The notes below the pieces were generated by a model. The model was given only the letters and a program-made list of their open reading frames with translations, made no database searches and was not told the DNA's origin. A program made the position numbers and the translations under genes. Shown one piece after another: positions 15,001 to 26,700 of a stretch of 64,000 bases of DNA. The stretch spans positions 11,682,230-11,746,229 of the forward strand of contig NC_051431.1 of NCBI RefSeq assembly GCF_001649575.2. Reading direction: 5' to 3'. Source of the stretch: Kryptolebias marmoratus (taxonomy: Eukaryota > Chordata > Actinopteri > Cyprinodontiformes > Rivulidae). Numbering within the stretch: position 1 is the stretch's first letter; each line of letters opens with the position of its first letter.

Positions 15001-18000
15001 TGCCACATAAAGAAGAGCCACTGTTTAGCATGCAAGCCAGCAGCACACAAGATCAAATTTGTCTGTCAAATCTTGTATTGTGGAGGGAAATCAGGTTGCT
15101 TCCTCAGTCGTGTCAGGAAAATGCAGGCAGGCGGTCTTTTTTGAGCTCCACTGTTAAAAACAAAAAATGTACCTCCTCTATTTTATAAATAACTGACTTT
15201 TTAGGACCTTTTCAAACTTCTCTTCTTTTAAAACTTCTTTATTGCTTTTTTTTTGGCATCCTAAAGTCCCACACCTTTGGCTTTTTTCTCTGATTTTCTG
15301 CTCATTTTTCTCCTTTTTCCTTTATTGCGCCTAACGTAATGTCATCATGTTTTCCGACAGTAAAACCCCCGTGACACACGGTGGTCACCAAGCAGTACAC
15401 AGTCACATGGGTCTAACTAAACAATAAATCAAAGAGTTTTTGTAATCGAGTTGTTCAAACTGCTTGACAATTTTACTCTAGTCTCAGCATACCAGAAAGT
15501 CTTAGAATGACAAATGTTTCAGCATTTAGTCTGTGGGAACTTTGTTATTTCTCTTCAAGTCAGTTAAAATAGTTCCTCATACTTGTTAAAGTGAATATAC
15601 CAAGTTATGTCTTTTTTACATAAAAGATGCAGAGAAAATTAATTACATTGAGAGTGTAGATGAAGGCAGTGTGGTAGTTACAGCTTCCTAACACTACTTG
15701 AATTATTTTTTAGTTATGTCAGAATTCTGCTTTTGTGATTTTTTTTTTTTACCCAGTCCTGGTTTTTGGTTCCTTGGTTCAGGGTTTGCTAAATCTACTG
15801 CATCATCAACATATTGTGGAAAAAGAACATTCTGCATTTAATCGTTTGTTTGGTGACTTGAATTGTCTTATAATGCTGAACAATTTATTAATTTTTAATG
15901 AACTCGTTCTTTTTTTTTTTTTTTTCAAATTTTATGAATAAATTCTGTCACAATATGTACAGACTGGTCTAAACTGAATTTTAAGGGTTCAGATTAAATG
16001 GATGTTTTCAGGAATTCAATGCTTTTTTCTGTTGAATTTAAAGTTAGAAGTTTATTTATGTACATTACATATGAGGATCCAGAAAAGGTATTACTTATTT
16101 ATCAGTTGATTTACTTTTATTGAACTGATGAAACTGGTTTGATGCTATGAGAAGTAAGATAATGTTTCCGCGTTGTTGCTTTTTATTAGATTGTGTGCAT
16201 GAGACTGAGTCTATAATCGGGCTGTAAATATCCAAGGTTTTATGTTAAAGATAATGTCCACACAATAAGCAGGGGCAATCTATATGCTAAATTTTTAACT
16301 GCTTTATAATCTGAAGTCCTCCAATAAACCTCCAGTCTAATCCTCAAACGTGTTTCTTTCTTTCTTTATTTCAGCTGTATGAACAGAAACAAGCAGCTGC
16401 ATTTTCAGTAGCTCCTGTAACTTGAAATAAGAATAACGTTGATGCGAGTAACTCCTCCCGATCTGTTCTCTGCCCTCTCAGTCCTGATGACTTTAATGCT
16501 GGATGGTGCTGTTCTCAGACAGCCTGTAAGTGTTGCATCGTGTCGTATTATGGTGTCATGCTCTCGTCTGCTTCTATCTGCCGTCTGCCAGTCATATGCA
16601 CCACCATCTGCTCTTCAAACCAGACCTTAATCTAACTCGCTGACTTCAGTTTGCTTCATTTAAACCCATGCTGGAACTTTTGCTGACATCTTTTAACTGA
16701 ACAGTTTGAATTTTATTAATTGTTTGGATGCTTCTCGTAGAAAGTCGGCTCAAAAGTCGTCCAGTCTTTGTGCATACCTGTGAGTCATTTGACTTTTGCT
16801 TGTTGACGTGCATCCCTGCTGCAACATATGGCAGGTCGATCCCTTCTCAGCTCTGATTTAAAGGCTCTGCCTCGGTCCCGACTGATCGCAGGTCTGCTGC
16901 ATTGCTGTGACATACCATTGAGCAGCAGCAGCACCTCCTCCACAATGATTATGCTCATTCCTTTGGAAGCTGCCCTCCTCTGCTCGCTCTGTCATTACTA
17001 CCATCTAACCAGCGTAATTACCAACCTCGGTGTGTGTTTGCGGTGCATGCGCCAAGCCCTGCATCATGCTGGGCAAGTCAGAGCCAGTGTGCCGAGAAGG
17101 GAAGGAACATAAATGGTAGCGCCAGAGCGGGGGAGGTACATCCATGTGCTAACTAATCACTAATATGTGAGTAATTAAAAGGCATTAAATGTCTGCTCTT
17201 TATCTTCCGAACTCTGTGCCAATCCTTATTACATTTGCCCAATCTTTACTGTAGAGGAAGAAAATTATTTCTCTTTTCTTTGTCTTTGGGTTGCATTTAA
17301 TTTAGTCAAAATGATTCAGTTTGAAACATGTTCTTATCTAATGTTACCATCACCCTCGTGTGAGCCCAAGACCATAGTTTTAGTGTCTGTTGGTGTTAAA
17401 CGTAGGTGTGTTTCTCACTGATAAAACAGACCACACTCTCTCCGTTGCCTCTCTCATCAGGCACATAATGAAGTCATTCTCCTGCTCCTGCAGCTGGGGC
17501 GGATAATCTGGGATTGGGTCTCATAGGGGATCACAGGACAGCCTTTTGAATAAGGACAGACTCTGTCAGAAAGCATGACCAGAGCCGGAGCCTTTGGCCC
17601 GGAAATGCTTGCACTCCTCCAGAAACAAAGACATGACACATTTGTGTGGTTTATTGGATATAGTGGGATTCTGTTTGCTCTGAATGAGATTTGTTGGCGG
17701 TTCCCATGTGTCTCTCTCTCTGTTTGTATGAGAAAATGAGGAATGTAGAGCAGGGGCCAAAAACAAATTCAGCAAAGACTTGTAAAAATGTTGTATATCA
17801 TAAAACGCACTCACAAAACCCACACTGAGCAGCCTTTGTTACGCAGATTGTGCTTTATAATGTGAGTTGTAGAATAAACAACAAATTCAGCTTAAAATGC
17901 CAACTCAGGTAAACACTTTTTCTTTTTTATGCTCTCTTCTATTTTTTTATTGAATCTAAATAAGCGAACCTTAGTTTCACTAAAAAGGTGGAGAAAACAA

Positions 18001-18900
18001 TTGAATTGTATCATAAACTAAATAGGGAAGAAAATACATTTTAAACCCTGAAAACTAACTGGAGCATATTATGAAAAGCGCTGTATTTTCAGATTATGTG
18101 TGTGTTCTCAAAGAGCTTACTCAGTCTAGATATTTCAGTGACTTCAGCAGTTTGAAGAGAGACTTATGGAGATAAGTGCTTTAATCTGAAAGCGCAGCAG
18201 AGATGTATGAATTAAGCAACTTTTACATTTTAAACATTTTTCTGAAACTCTCAAATAATAAAATTTCTCAGACTATAAGAACCACATGTTTTATATTTCA
18301 TCTTTGGGTTTGGCACAAATCCTGAAAAGTTTGCTTTTTCCGTCTTTATAAAATGTAACTTTGTGTTTTTAGTAGACACATCTATAAACAAAATGTAGGA
18401 TTGTACAAGCAGAAGGTTGTCCTTCTTTGTGTAGTTTCAAGCATTATTCACCTAAAATACACTCTGATCTGCTTTATAAAACAGAGGAGGTGCAGGGACA
18501 AATATTATCTAAAACAGTAGAAGGAACAACAAATGGGTCACACTGAATTATCTTTATTTAATCTATCAAAGATTTCATATTTAAACCATTGACATTGCTG
18601 TTTTAAATTAGCACAACGAAAGAAAGAAACATTTGTACAAAAAGTTTGTTTATTAAAAATTTGAACTAACTTGGTCCCTTTATACTCACTTTCTTCATTT
18701 ATCCATTTTCTACCACTTGATTTGTAGTGCAATATTTGTTATTGCAAACGTATAATGCATCATATGTAACAGTAAAAAGTCTTTAAATTTAAAAACTTTG
18801 ATGCAGTAATTTAACAAAGACCTTTTTAGCAAGACTTAAAATACAGAAAACAATGATGTATTTGTTCCACAAAGTTAACAAGATTCTCTATGGGATATTT
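9008..18900. other. Gene-free DNA upstream of sipa1l3
   Basis: Nothing codes here that I can support. Reading frames are short (under 100 codons), AT-rich and without family motifs. Stretches around 10050-10330, 16430-17110 and 17430-17640 are less AT-rich and might be noncoding exons or regulatory DNA, but I see no decisive splice or promoter pattern. Confidence 0.5.
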
Positions 18901-18907
18901 GTTTTAA

Positions 18908-19671
18908 GAAACCAATGGCTGTATCAGAACTTTGCCTTATTTAGTTCAGTCTTTGGTTCAATTGTGTATGAAACCAGTTTCCCTGTTGGCTGGCTCCACC
19001 ATAAATTTTTAAGTCCCACCCCTCCATATTAACAGACATAATATAATTTTTTTCAGGTATTGACTCCTGATTTTTGTAGTTCTTATCTTGCTGCTGTATG
19101 TTCCAGTTTTGTAACACATTTTGCTGTAACTAGGTATTTAATGCTTAACAGAAAAGCTCTAACAATCATGATTGTGTGAGGGGGGAGTGGGCGGGACCTA
19201 AAGACCCACATCACTAGTAAGCAGACGCCGGTTCCAAAACCACAACATAGAAGCTCCCATAAAACGGGTCCCTTTGGCTTCAACTCCCAACAGCGAGAGA
19301 AGGTGGGGGCTCCTGGTCTGTCAGTATAATAGGTCAATGGTATGAATCATCTCATCATCACTCTCACCCAGCAGAGTCATCACCCATCATAAAACATGTC
19401 CCCACTGATCAGCAACAACACAATTCAAGACCAAAGGATTTGGCTTGAATCTTTTCTCTTGGCTAATGATGATTAAAAAGATAAATATCTCAGTTTAGTT
19501 TCTCAGGTCACCAACCATTATTTTTAACTAAAATAACATCAAATCATAATTGTGCTTTGATGATTTAAGATCCACTTGTTTATAAAAAAACACAAAACAT
19601 TACATTAGGCATCAGCAGAAACTAAAAATTGCTTCTAAATAAGCTAAAGTTCTTACAAGGCCATTGGTTTC
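18908..19671. mobile_element. 764-bp element with terminal inverted repeats, flanked by TTAA
   Basis: The first 37 bases and the reverse complement of the last 37 agree at 31 positions, including the outer 12 (GAAACCAATGGC) exactly. TTAA stands immediately outside both ends (18904-18907 and 19672-19675), as in piggyBac or Kolobok insertions. ATATTTG also occurs on both sides (18895-18901 and 19675-19681), an alternative target duplication. There is no transposase ORF inside. It is a non-autonomous element of a family I do not recognise. Confidence 0.7.
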
Positions 19672-19681
19672 TTAATATTTG

Positions 19682-20469
19682 ACGCTGTGTGACTGTCATG
19701 TTGAAGCACACTGATGTGGTTCACTGAGCAATGCATCGCTCTTTCCGTGCTCTTCTTGACTCTTTCCTATTTCTGGCTTTACCCAGCCTCACCCCTCAGG
19801 CTGATGCTGGGTTTGTGTATGCTCTTGTCCTTTTCTGTTCTCCAGTATTTAAACCTTTCACTTTTTTATGACTTTTTATTGCATAAATCTTATTGTTTGT
19901 TGTTTACATCACTCTTTAGGAAGAGCAGAAAGAGTGTTGCTTCTTTGTCTTCTTTGTCTACACAAACTAGTCAAACCCTTGCTTTTAAAAGATGCATAGA
20001 ATAAAATCTTTATTTGTCAAGGCTCCAGGGTGTTTAAAATGTCTGTACCGTCTTTGCTTATGTTCATGGTTCAATATAAGCTGAAGTGTTTTAGAGGTTT
20101 TATTTGCATCAGAGCAGCCACAACCTTCATGTCCTGTGGGTGGGATGAGTGTGTGTGTGTGTGTGTGTGTGTGTGTTCGTGCACAAGCACATGAATGAGT
20201 GATAATAATATCCCTTGTCAGCCTCCTGAAGATTACCCCAAATGGGAGAAATCCGCTGTCATATCTCCTCACCTTATTTCCTCAGTGTTTTTTAGTTGAA
20301 TGACTCACATTTCTCAAGCCAGAGCTCAAGTTTTCTTTGGTTCTGTTAGGGAAAACTTGGGCAATCTATTTGAAAATCTCATTGTAGTTAAAGATTTTTT
20401 TTCTCAACCTGTTACTCTGAATCTGTTTTATTGGTATAATTAGTTTCCCCTTTTTTCTTCTCCTCACAG
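19682..20469. other. Gene-free DNA just upstream of sipa1l3 exon
   Basis: Contains a (TG)n microsatellite at 20149-20176 and ends in the acceptor tract of the first coding exon. Nothing else is visible. Confidence 0.5.
20149..20176. repeat. (TG)n microsatellite
   Basis: Uninterrupted alternating GT for about 28 bp. Confidence 0.95.
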
Positions 20470-20705
20470 AATACTGTAAATAACCTAAACGGAGGAGGAA
20501 AAGGAGCCTTCATTCAGACCGATCCCACTTTGCACCGTTCAAGTTTTTCCCGCCTTCAAGTAAAAAGCAATGTGTTTGGATGCTGGAAGCCACAACACCA
20601 TTAGCAGAGTGTGTGTGGGGCCCCTCCACTCCCTTTTCCCGAGCCCCCCTCCTGAGATGAGATGCCTGCAGACTGCCCCCCTGCCCTGAGCTCTCCTGGG
20701 GTGTC
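20470..20705 (+). other. sipa1l3: 5' UTR part of the first coding exon of sipa1l3
   Basis: A pyrimidine-rich tract ending in CTCCTCACAG stops at 20469, so the exon carrying the start codon most likely begins at 20470 and is spliced to an upstream noncoding exon that I cannot place. The ATG at 20706 has G at -3 and opens a protein beginning MNSYRDRG, comparable to the MTTYRA-type start of mammalian SIPA1L3. Confidence 0.6.
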
Positions 20706-23700
20706 ATGAACAGCTACAGAGACAGAGGGGTAACTTGCACCTCCTCAGACCTTCTGGATGGAGGTGGAGGTTTGTCCCAACACACGCCATTTCGTCACAC
20801 CCCTAATGGCCTCCCAGCTCCCGGCCCAGCAGACCCAGCAATCCTGCCGCGCATCTCTGTGCCCAAAATGGGTGTTCGTGCACGAATTGCAGAATGGCCC
20901 CCACGTCGTGCACAGTCCCGGGAGTCACTGCTTGAAAATGGGCAAAATGGTAGCAATCACTATGACGACTGCTCCATTTCATCTTCGGTTCTGTCATCTG
21001 ACGCCAAGCTGGTGCGCGGAGGGGTCGCCAGGTTGCCCCGAAGATGGTCGAAGGATGTGGAGTTCAGAGGAGGGGTTACTGGTGAGAGAGTTTCACCTGT
21101 CAGCCTCAGGGTGTTCCCACCTTTGAGACAGCGCTCCAACAGTGAAGTGACGCTGAGCGAACAAGACGAAAATGAGGTGAGAGTTCAATTTTTTTTTTCA
21201 CAGTTTTTATTTTTGTATAAAAACAGAGCATGTTCCTTTACAGTAAAGGTCAGAAGATGTTGGGGAAATTTAGACTAACCATGTGATCTGCAGTAATATT
21301 TGACTGGTAGCTTGATTGATAATCATGGCTAAAACACATCTTTCTCCAAGGTTGAGGCTCGTGGAGGTGGCGGCATGGGGAACCGGTTCAGAGAGTATGG
21401 CAGCACCTCTTCAATCGACATCCAGGGCATTTCTGAGCAGAGTTTCTTTAACATGCTCAACCAGTTCCACCAGGAAAGGCCTGACCAGCGCAGCTCAGCG
21501 CCCGTACAGTTTGGAGAGCTGCTGCGTCCCCAAGACTCATTGCTGAGGGCGCCTGCTCCTTCACCTGGTCCCACAGGTGGAGATGATCGAGGAACCGGAA
21601 GGAGGGACGGTACTGAGAGAGTCAGAAAGAAAAGTGGAGGGACAGAGTCATCACTGGGCGGCAGCTCTTTGTTCAGAAAACTTCGGAGCTCTAGTAGAGG
21701 AGAGCTGGATGGAGGAAAGGGAGAGACTAATGAAGATCGGGGAGGGAAAGGCTCCACAGATGCCTCCTACAAACCGTGGGTTTGTCCCAAAAGCTTTGTC
21801 CACTTTGATGCTCAGAGCATCCTGTTTGACCTCCACGAAGCAGCAGCTCAGCGTGGCTTTGTTGCCCAGAGGAGGAATACGGCCACAGGTGCATCAGCTG
21901 CTTCGGTGTCCCTCTCCAGCAGATCTTCAGCTCCAAACTTAAATGATCCCATTTACTCCAGCATTGAGGATCTGACTCTGAACCTTGATCAGGGCACCAC
22001 AACACCCTCACTGGCTATGGACCCTCTGGACGGGCCGTCGACCAACAGCTCAAGCCCACTGCTCCTCTCCTGCCCTCACTTTGTAAATGAAATAGGGGGC
22101 CATTCAGAGCGAAACATCAGCTTCCTCAGTTCATCAGTGGAGTGGGGAGGAGACGGAGAAGTAGGAAGGGGTTGGCTGAGGAAAAGTAACGCTAGCATGT
22201 CAGTGCTGGAGATACCAACTGAACAGCAAGAGACAAGACTGGAAAGACTGAAACTGTACAGTATAGAGCATGTTGACCTCGGGGCCCGCTACTACAGAGA
22301 CTACTTCCATGGGAAAGGTAATAAAGATATTTCTTTTAAATAACTGCCATAGCTTCATGGTTAACTCACTTGTGCAAACTAATCTAATAGTTAGCTGTTT
22401 ACTGATATATTGTCTGAGCAGTTAAAGCCAGAGTTTTTGCGTACTTTAACTTTTAACATCCAGCTGTGCATGATCAGATTAGAGCCAGACAAACTAGCCT
22501 CCCTCCAGAAGTTTTGAATACACATGTTGCTGCCATTGGACAGCTGGCACACTCAAAGCTGATGGTACACCACCTGCCTCAGCATCACACCCAGTACCCA
22601 ACACCAGCCATCTCAGCTTTGTTTTACACCTGGCTTTTAGTGTCAGAAGTAAGACTTAACTTCAAAGAGGAGGAGCATGTTTGTTGTGTGTGTGTACATG
22701 TGGACATTTGTTGTCAGCACCACCTCTTCAGACACGTTTGATGACACTTACCCCTTGGCAAGCATCATCTGGCTCCAGACTAATTAGTGACAGATGCTAT
22801 TAGGAGCGTGTGTGCAGGCAGGCGAGCTTGTGTACGTCTCTGTGAGAGAGACACGGGCCTGCAGCGACACAAAAAAAGGTTACCGTTCCAAAAATATGTG
22901 CATTTGCTGACTCCATTCCAGCTTGGTTGTCCCCCAAAACGCCGCTGTGATGTGTGTTTGCTGTGCCGTGCCCTGTGTCCATGTCTGAAATCTGCTTCAG
23001 AAAGTTGACATTTCTGCCTCGGGTCATGGTGCAGACGATAAATAGGCATGAGGCTCCTAACATCTGACTTCCCAATTGACTCAAGTCAAGTAAGGAATAG
23101 GGGAAAATTCATGGAAGGTAGAGTCCTTCTCAAGAGTCTGGATAATTATGGATAATTTGTGTTTTGAGTCCCATTTTTGCCTGTGGTGATGGCTTTAGCA
23201 GTGTAGAGCTTTGGAAGAGGATGTACTAGATTCTTGTGAAGTGTGCTGATAGATTTATCAATAATTAGTCATAGAATAATAAATGAGGATTTAGGACTTC
23301 ATTTTGTAGATTATTATTATTATTATTATTTTTAATCTGCAACAGGCAGTATAAATACTCATCCTTTTTGTATTCTGGTAGTCAGATTGTTTAATATTAT
23401 GGCCCCTTGTGTGGTGATGTTGCTTCATTAACATGAAAAAGTTCAGCATCCATCAACTTCATAGTCCTTCTATCCTCACCTCTTCTTTTGGATTGTCTCT
23501 TATCTTAACAAAATTTATTATTAATCACTTGAGCATTGATTACTAGATAATGTGCCATTGTCTTAGCCATGTCCTTGATCATCACTGCTTCTTTTTTTAA
23601 TTAAAAATTACCTGATATGCAATCCAGTCTAAGAAAATGTTATGCAAATTATTTTAAAGATATCTAAAAATGCCCAATATAATTTCCCAGGTTGTTTGAA

Positions 23701-26700
23701 TAATGCTCCAAAATATGAAAATGGCTATTTTACTATTATTAATGTATAATAAAACCAGTACTTATTTTCATTTGAGCATTTTTAACAAAGTTTTTGAAAA
23801 TTCTTGAGGTACAGATCTTTGTTGATCAAATAATGAACACAGCATTTAGGAGTTGAGAAGCGAGGCTTCTCATTGATAAGAAATCATGCCAGAGCGTGTT
23901 TCTCTTTCTGTCTCTCTTTCTTTTTTAGCAAGACCACCCTTAACTGATCTCATTTGTTGATGTCCCTAGCTGAAGACATAACACAAGCTCATGTTCAGAC
24001 ATAAACAGATGAATATTTCTCCATGGTACAAATTGTAGCCTTGGCTAACTCTGTCCTTCACCAGAGCACTCAAACTACTTCGGGACTGACGATAAGCTGG
24101 GCCCTGTTGCCGTGAGCATCCGCAGGGAGAAACTGGAAGATACCAAAGTTCTGAAAGACCAGTACCAGTACCGCGTCATCGTCAGGACGAGTGAGGTGAG
24201 CACTTGTCTGCGTCGTGTGTGTGTGTGGGTGTCTTTGTCCTGAAGATTTCTGAGTGACAGGGCGACGATGAGTCAGCCACAGGATGAGCGCTCAAGTTAA
24301 TTCCTCACCTACTTTCAGTTCATCCTTCCTTACCTGTGACAACTTGTGTCCTCTCTGTCCTGATTATTACCTCCGCCGCTTCCCACCTCCCCCTCCGCTA
24401 ACACCCCCCCCCNNNNNNNNNNNNNNNNNNNNNNNNNNNNNNNNCACCCCCACCCCCCCTCTCCGTCCTGCCAATGGGAAAATTCCAGCTGTCCAAGTCT
24501 CAACACATTAAAGACAAACCAAACACTGGCAGCTCTGGCTGAAAAAAATGGCCCCTCACCCAGCCATTTGTCTGCTTAGATGGATCAAATCTTTGCGGTG
24601 CTTAAAATGGCGTGCTGGTAATTAGGCAGAAATAACTTTTGTGGAAATTTGGGAGAAGAAATATTGTTTCTAGGATGTCAAAATTGTGATTTATGCAACA
24701 TATTTATTAAATAAATTTAATGTTTTAGTAATCCAATTGCTGTTGCCCCAAAGTGTGGTCTCTAAATAACCATTAAACAGAATAACGCATCAAAGACATT
24801 AACTTGAACTTGATTTACTAATTCTAATATGCAATTACTCACTCCCACAATTACGGTTTGTGCATTTTTCTTAAGAAAATAATTAAACGATTAACTTATT
24901 TATCAATTAAATTTATTCTATTCTAGTTATTTCTAAGCTGTTATTGTTACTCATACTGTTATCCTTTCCAGTTAACATTCATAAATTAACACAAATCTGA
25001 TTTTTTTTGTTTTGTTTTAAGGATTGTTGACTTTAAAAGTATTGTCCAAATGTCAGGAGCACTCAAAGCTAAAACAAAGTGGGCTCCTGTTCATTGGTTC
25101 CTGCGGTCTTTGAGTGCATCCCTCTGTGTGGTTGGTGAGGTGTTGTTTTTAGCTGGATTACATGGCTGCCTGGCCTCATCACTTTAACTCTGTTACAACA
25201 ATGGAGCCTGTCTGCTCAAGAACACAGAGCTAAGCTAACAGAGGCAGCCAGCGCACCCAGGCCTGCTGTTCCCACACACATAAAAAAAATAGATTGATTG
25301 CGAAATTTATTCTCTCCCACTCAAGCCGCAGCACATCTCAAATATCCCTCCTCTGTAAGTCTGTCATTTAACTCTGTAGCAGTGCTGACACAGCAAGGTG
25401 GAGAGACTTCCTCTTTTTCTCGTCCTTCTCTCACTCCCCGTCGCACTTTTTGACACTCGCCGCCCCCCTCCTCTGATATTCCAGCTCAGCACGTCACTTT
25501 CCCCTCCGTCGCGCAGCAGCTGACGAGTTGAAACAAAAGCTTCATAACTTCAGCTGCTTGTCAATCAGGTTTGTGTTTCTCTGCGGCAGATCGGAGTCTC
25601 TGAGGTTGAGCTGTCTCTCTGGCCCCCACCCGGCACCGGAGCCCGTCATGCATTTTTAATGAACCCACATGTGAGAGAGCGCGGTGAGGAGAGAGCAGCC
25701 CCGCTCCTCCCAACTGTACCGATCCAATGTGATTATAGTCTCACTGTCTTCAAGTGGGTCAATTTGCCCTCAGCAGGAGTCGGTGCACTGTGACTGCACA
25801 ACACTGAGCGGAATATTAATTCACAATACTATTGAATTCACAACCTTCCACTCAAAGCACTTTCTCCGCGTGTCTGTGAGCCTGTTTGACTGAAAGAAAA
25901 AGTATCAGAGCAGCAGAGCACAATTTAAGGAATGAGACGGTCCTTCTTTTGATGGACCTATTTTAGACTTCCATTCTGCTAATCATCCACATAATTATTT
26001 CCACAGGCGTGGTACTGTGTCTGAGTGAACTCAGACCGGTCAATTCAACTAGACATTAAAAACATGATTATAATGTTTTGATTCACTATTTTTACCCGGT
26101 TTTATATCACCTGGACTGGTGTTAAATAAGCTGGTTTACCAAACTATACCGAAAAAGAAAAACATACATTTTTTAATTATGCTGTCTTGTATGTAACTGG
26201 ATATTTTGCAGCCATATTTTGCAGTTTGTCTAACCCCGCTCTTTCTTCCACATGCAGCTCGTGACCCTGCGAGGCTCCATTTTGGAAGATACAGTGGCGT
26301 CCACGGGGAAACACGGCACGGTTCGAGGTCTTCCTCTCAAAGAGGTCCTGGAGCAGGTCGTCCCTGAGTTAAATGTCTCCTGTCTGAGGCTGGCGCTCAG
26401 CACTGCCAAAGTCACAGAGCAGCTCCTTAAACTGGATGAGCAAGGGGTGAGTTTAACGTGTTTGTATTTGCAATAAATTTTGGGGGTTTACCCAGTAAAA
26501 TTAGATACTGTCTTGCTGATTCATTCAAAGTTTCCCTGAGGCTCATTACAGTCAGCATACATGCAGTCTGTAAACAGCAACCGATAAAGTGAAACTGGTT
26601 CACAGTATGTTGAAACTGCACGAATGTGTGTCTGAAACTTGTATAACTGATTAATTGTTAGTTCAAAGTCCAAAATTTGAGTTGTGAAAGCTGTGTGAAG

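Noticed and set aside
16439..17112. Short + strand frames at 16439-16630 and 16828-17112
   Set aside because: No recognisable domain, no convincing splice context, and ordinary composition for noncoding DNA.
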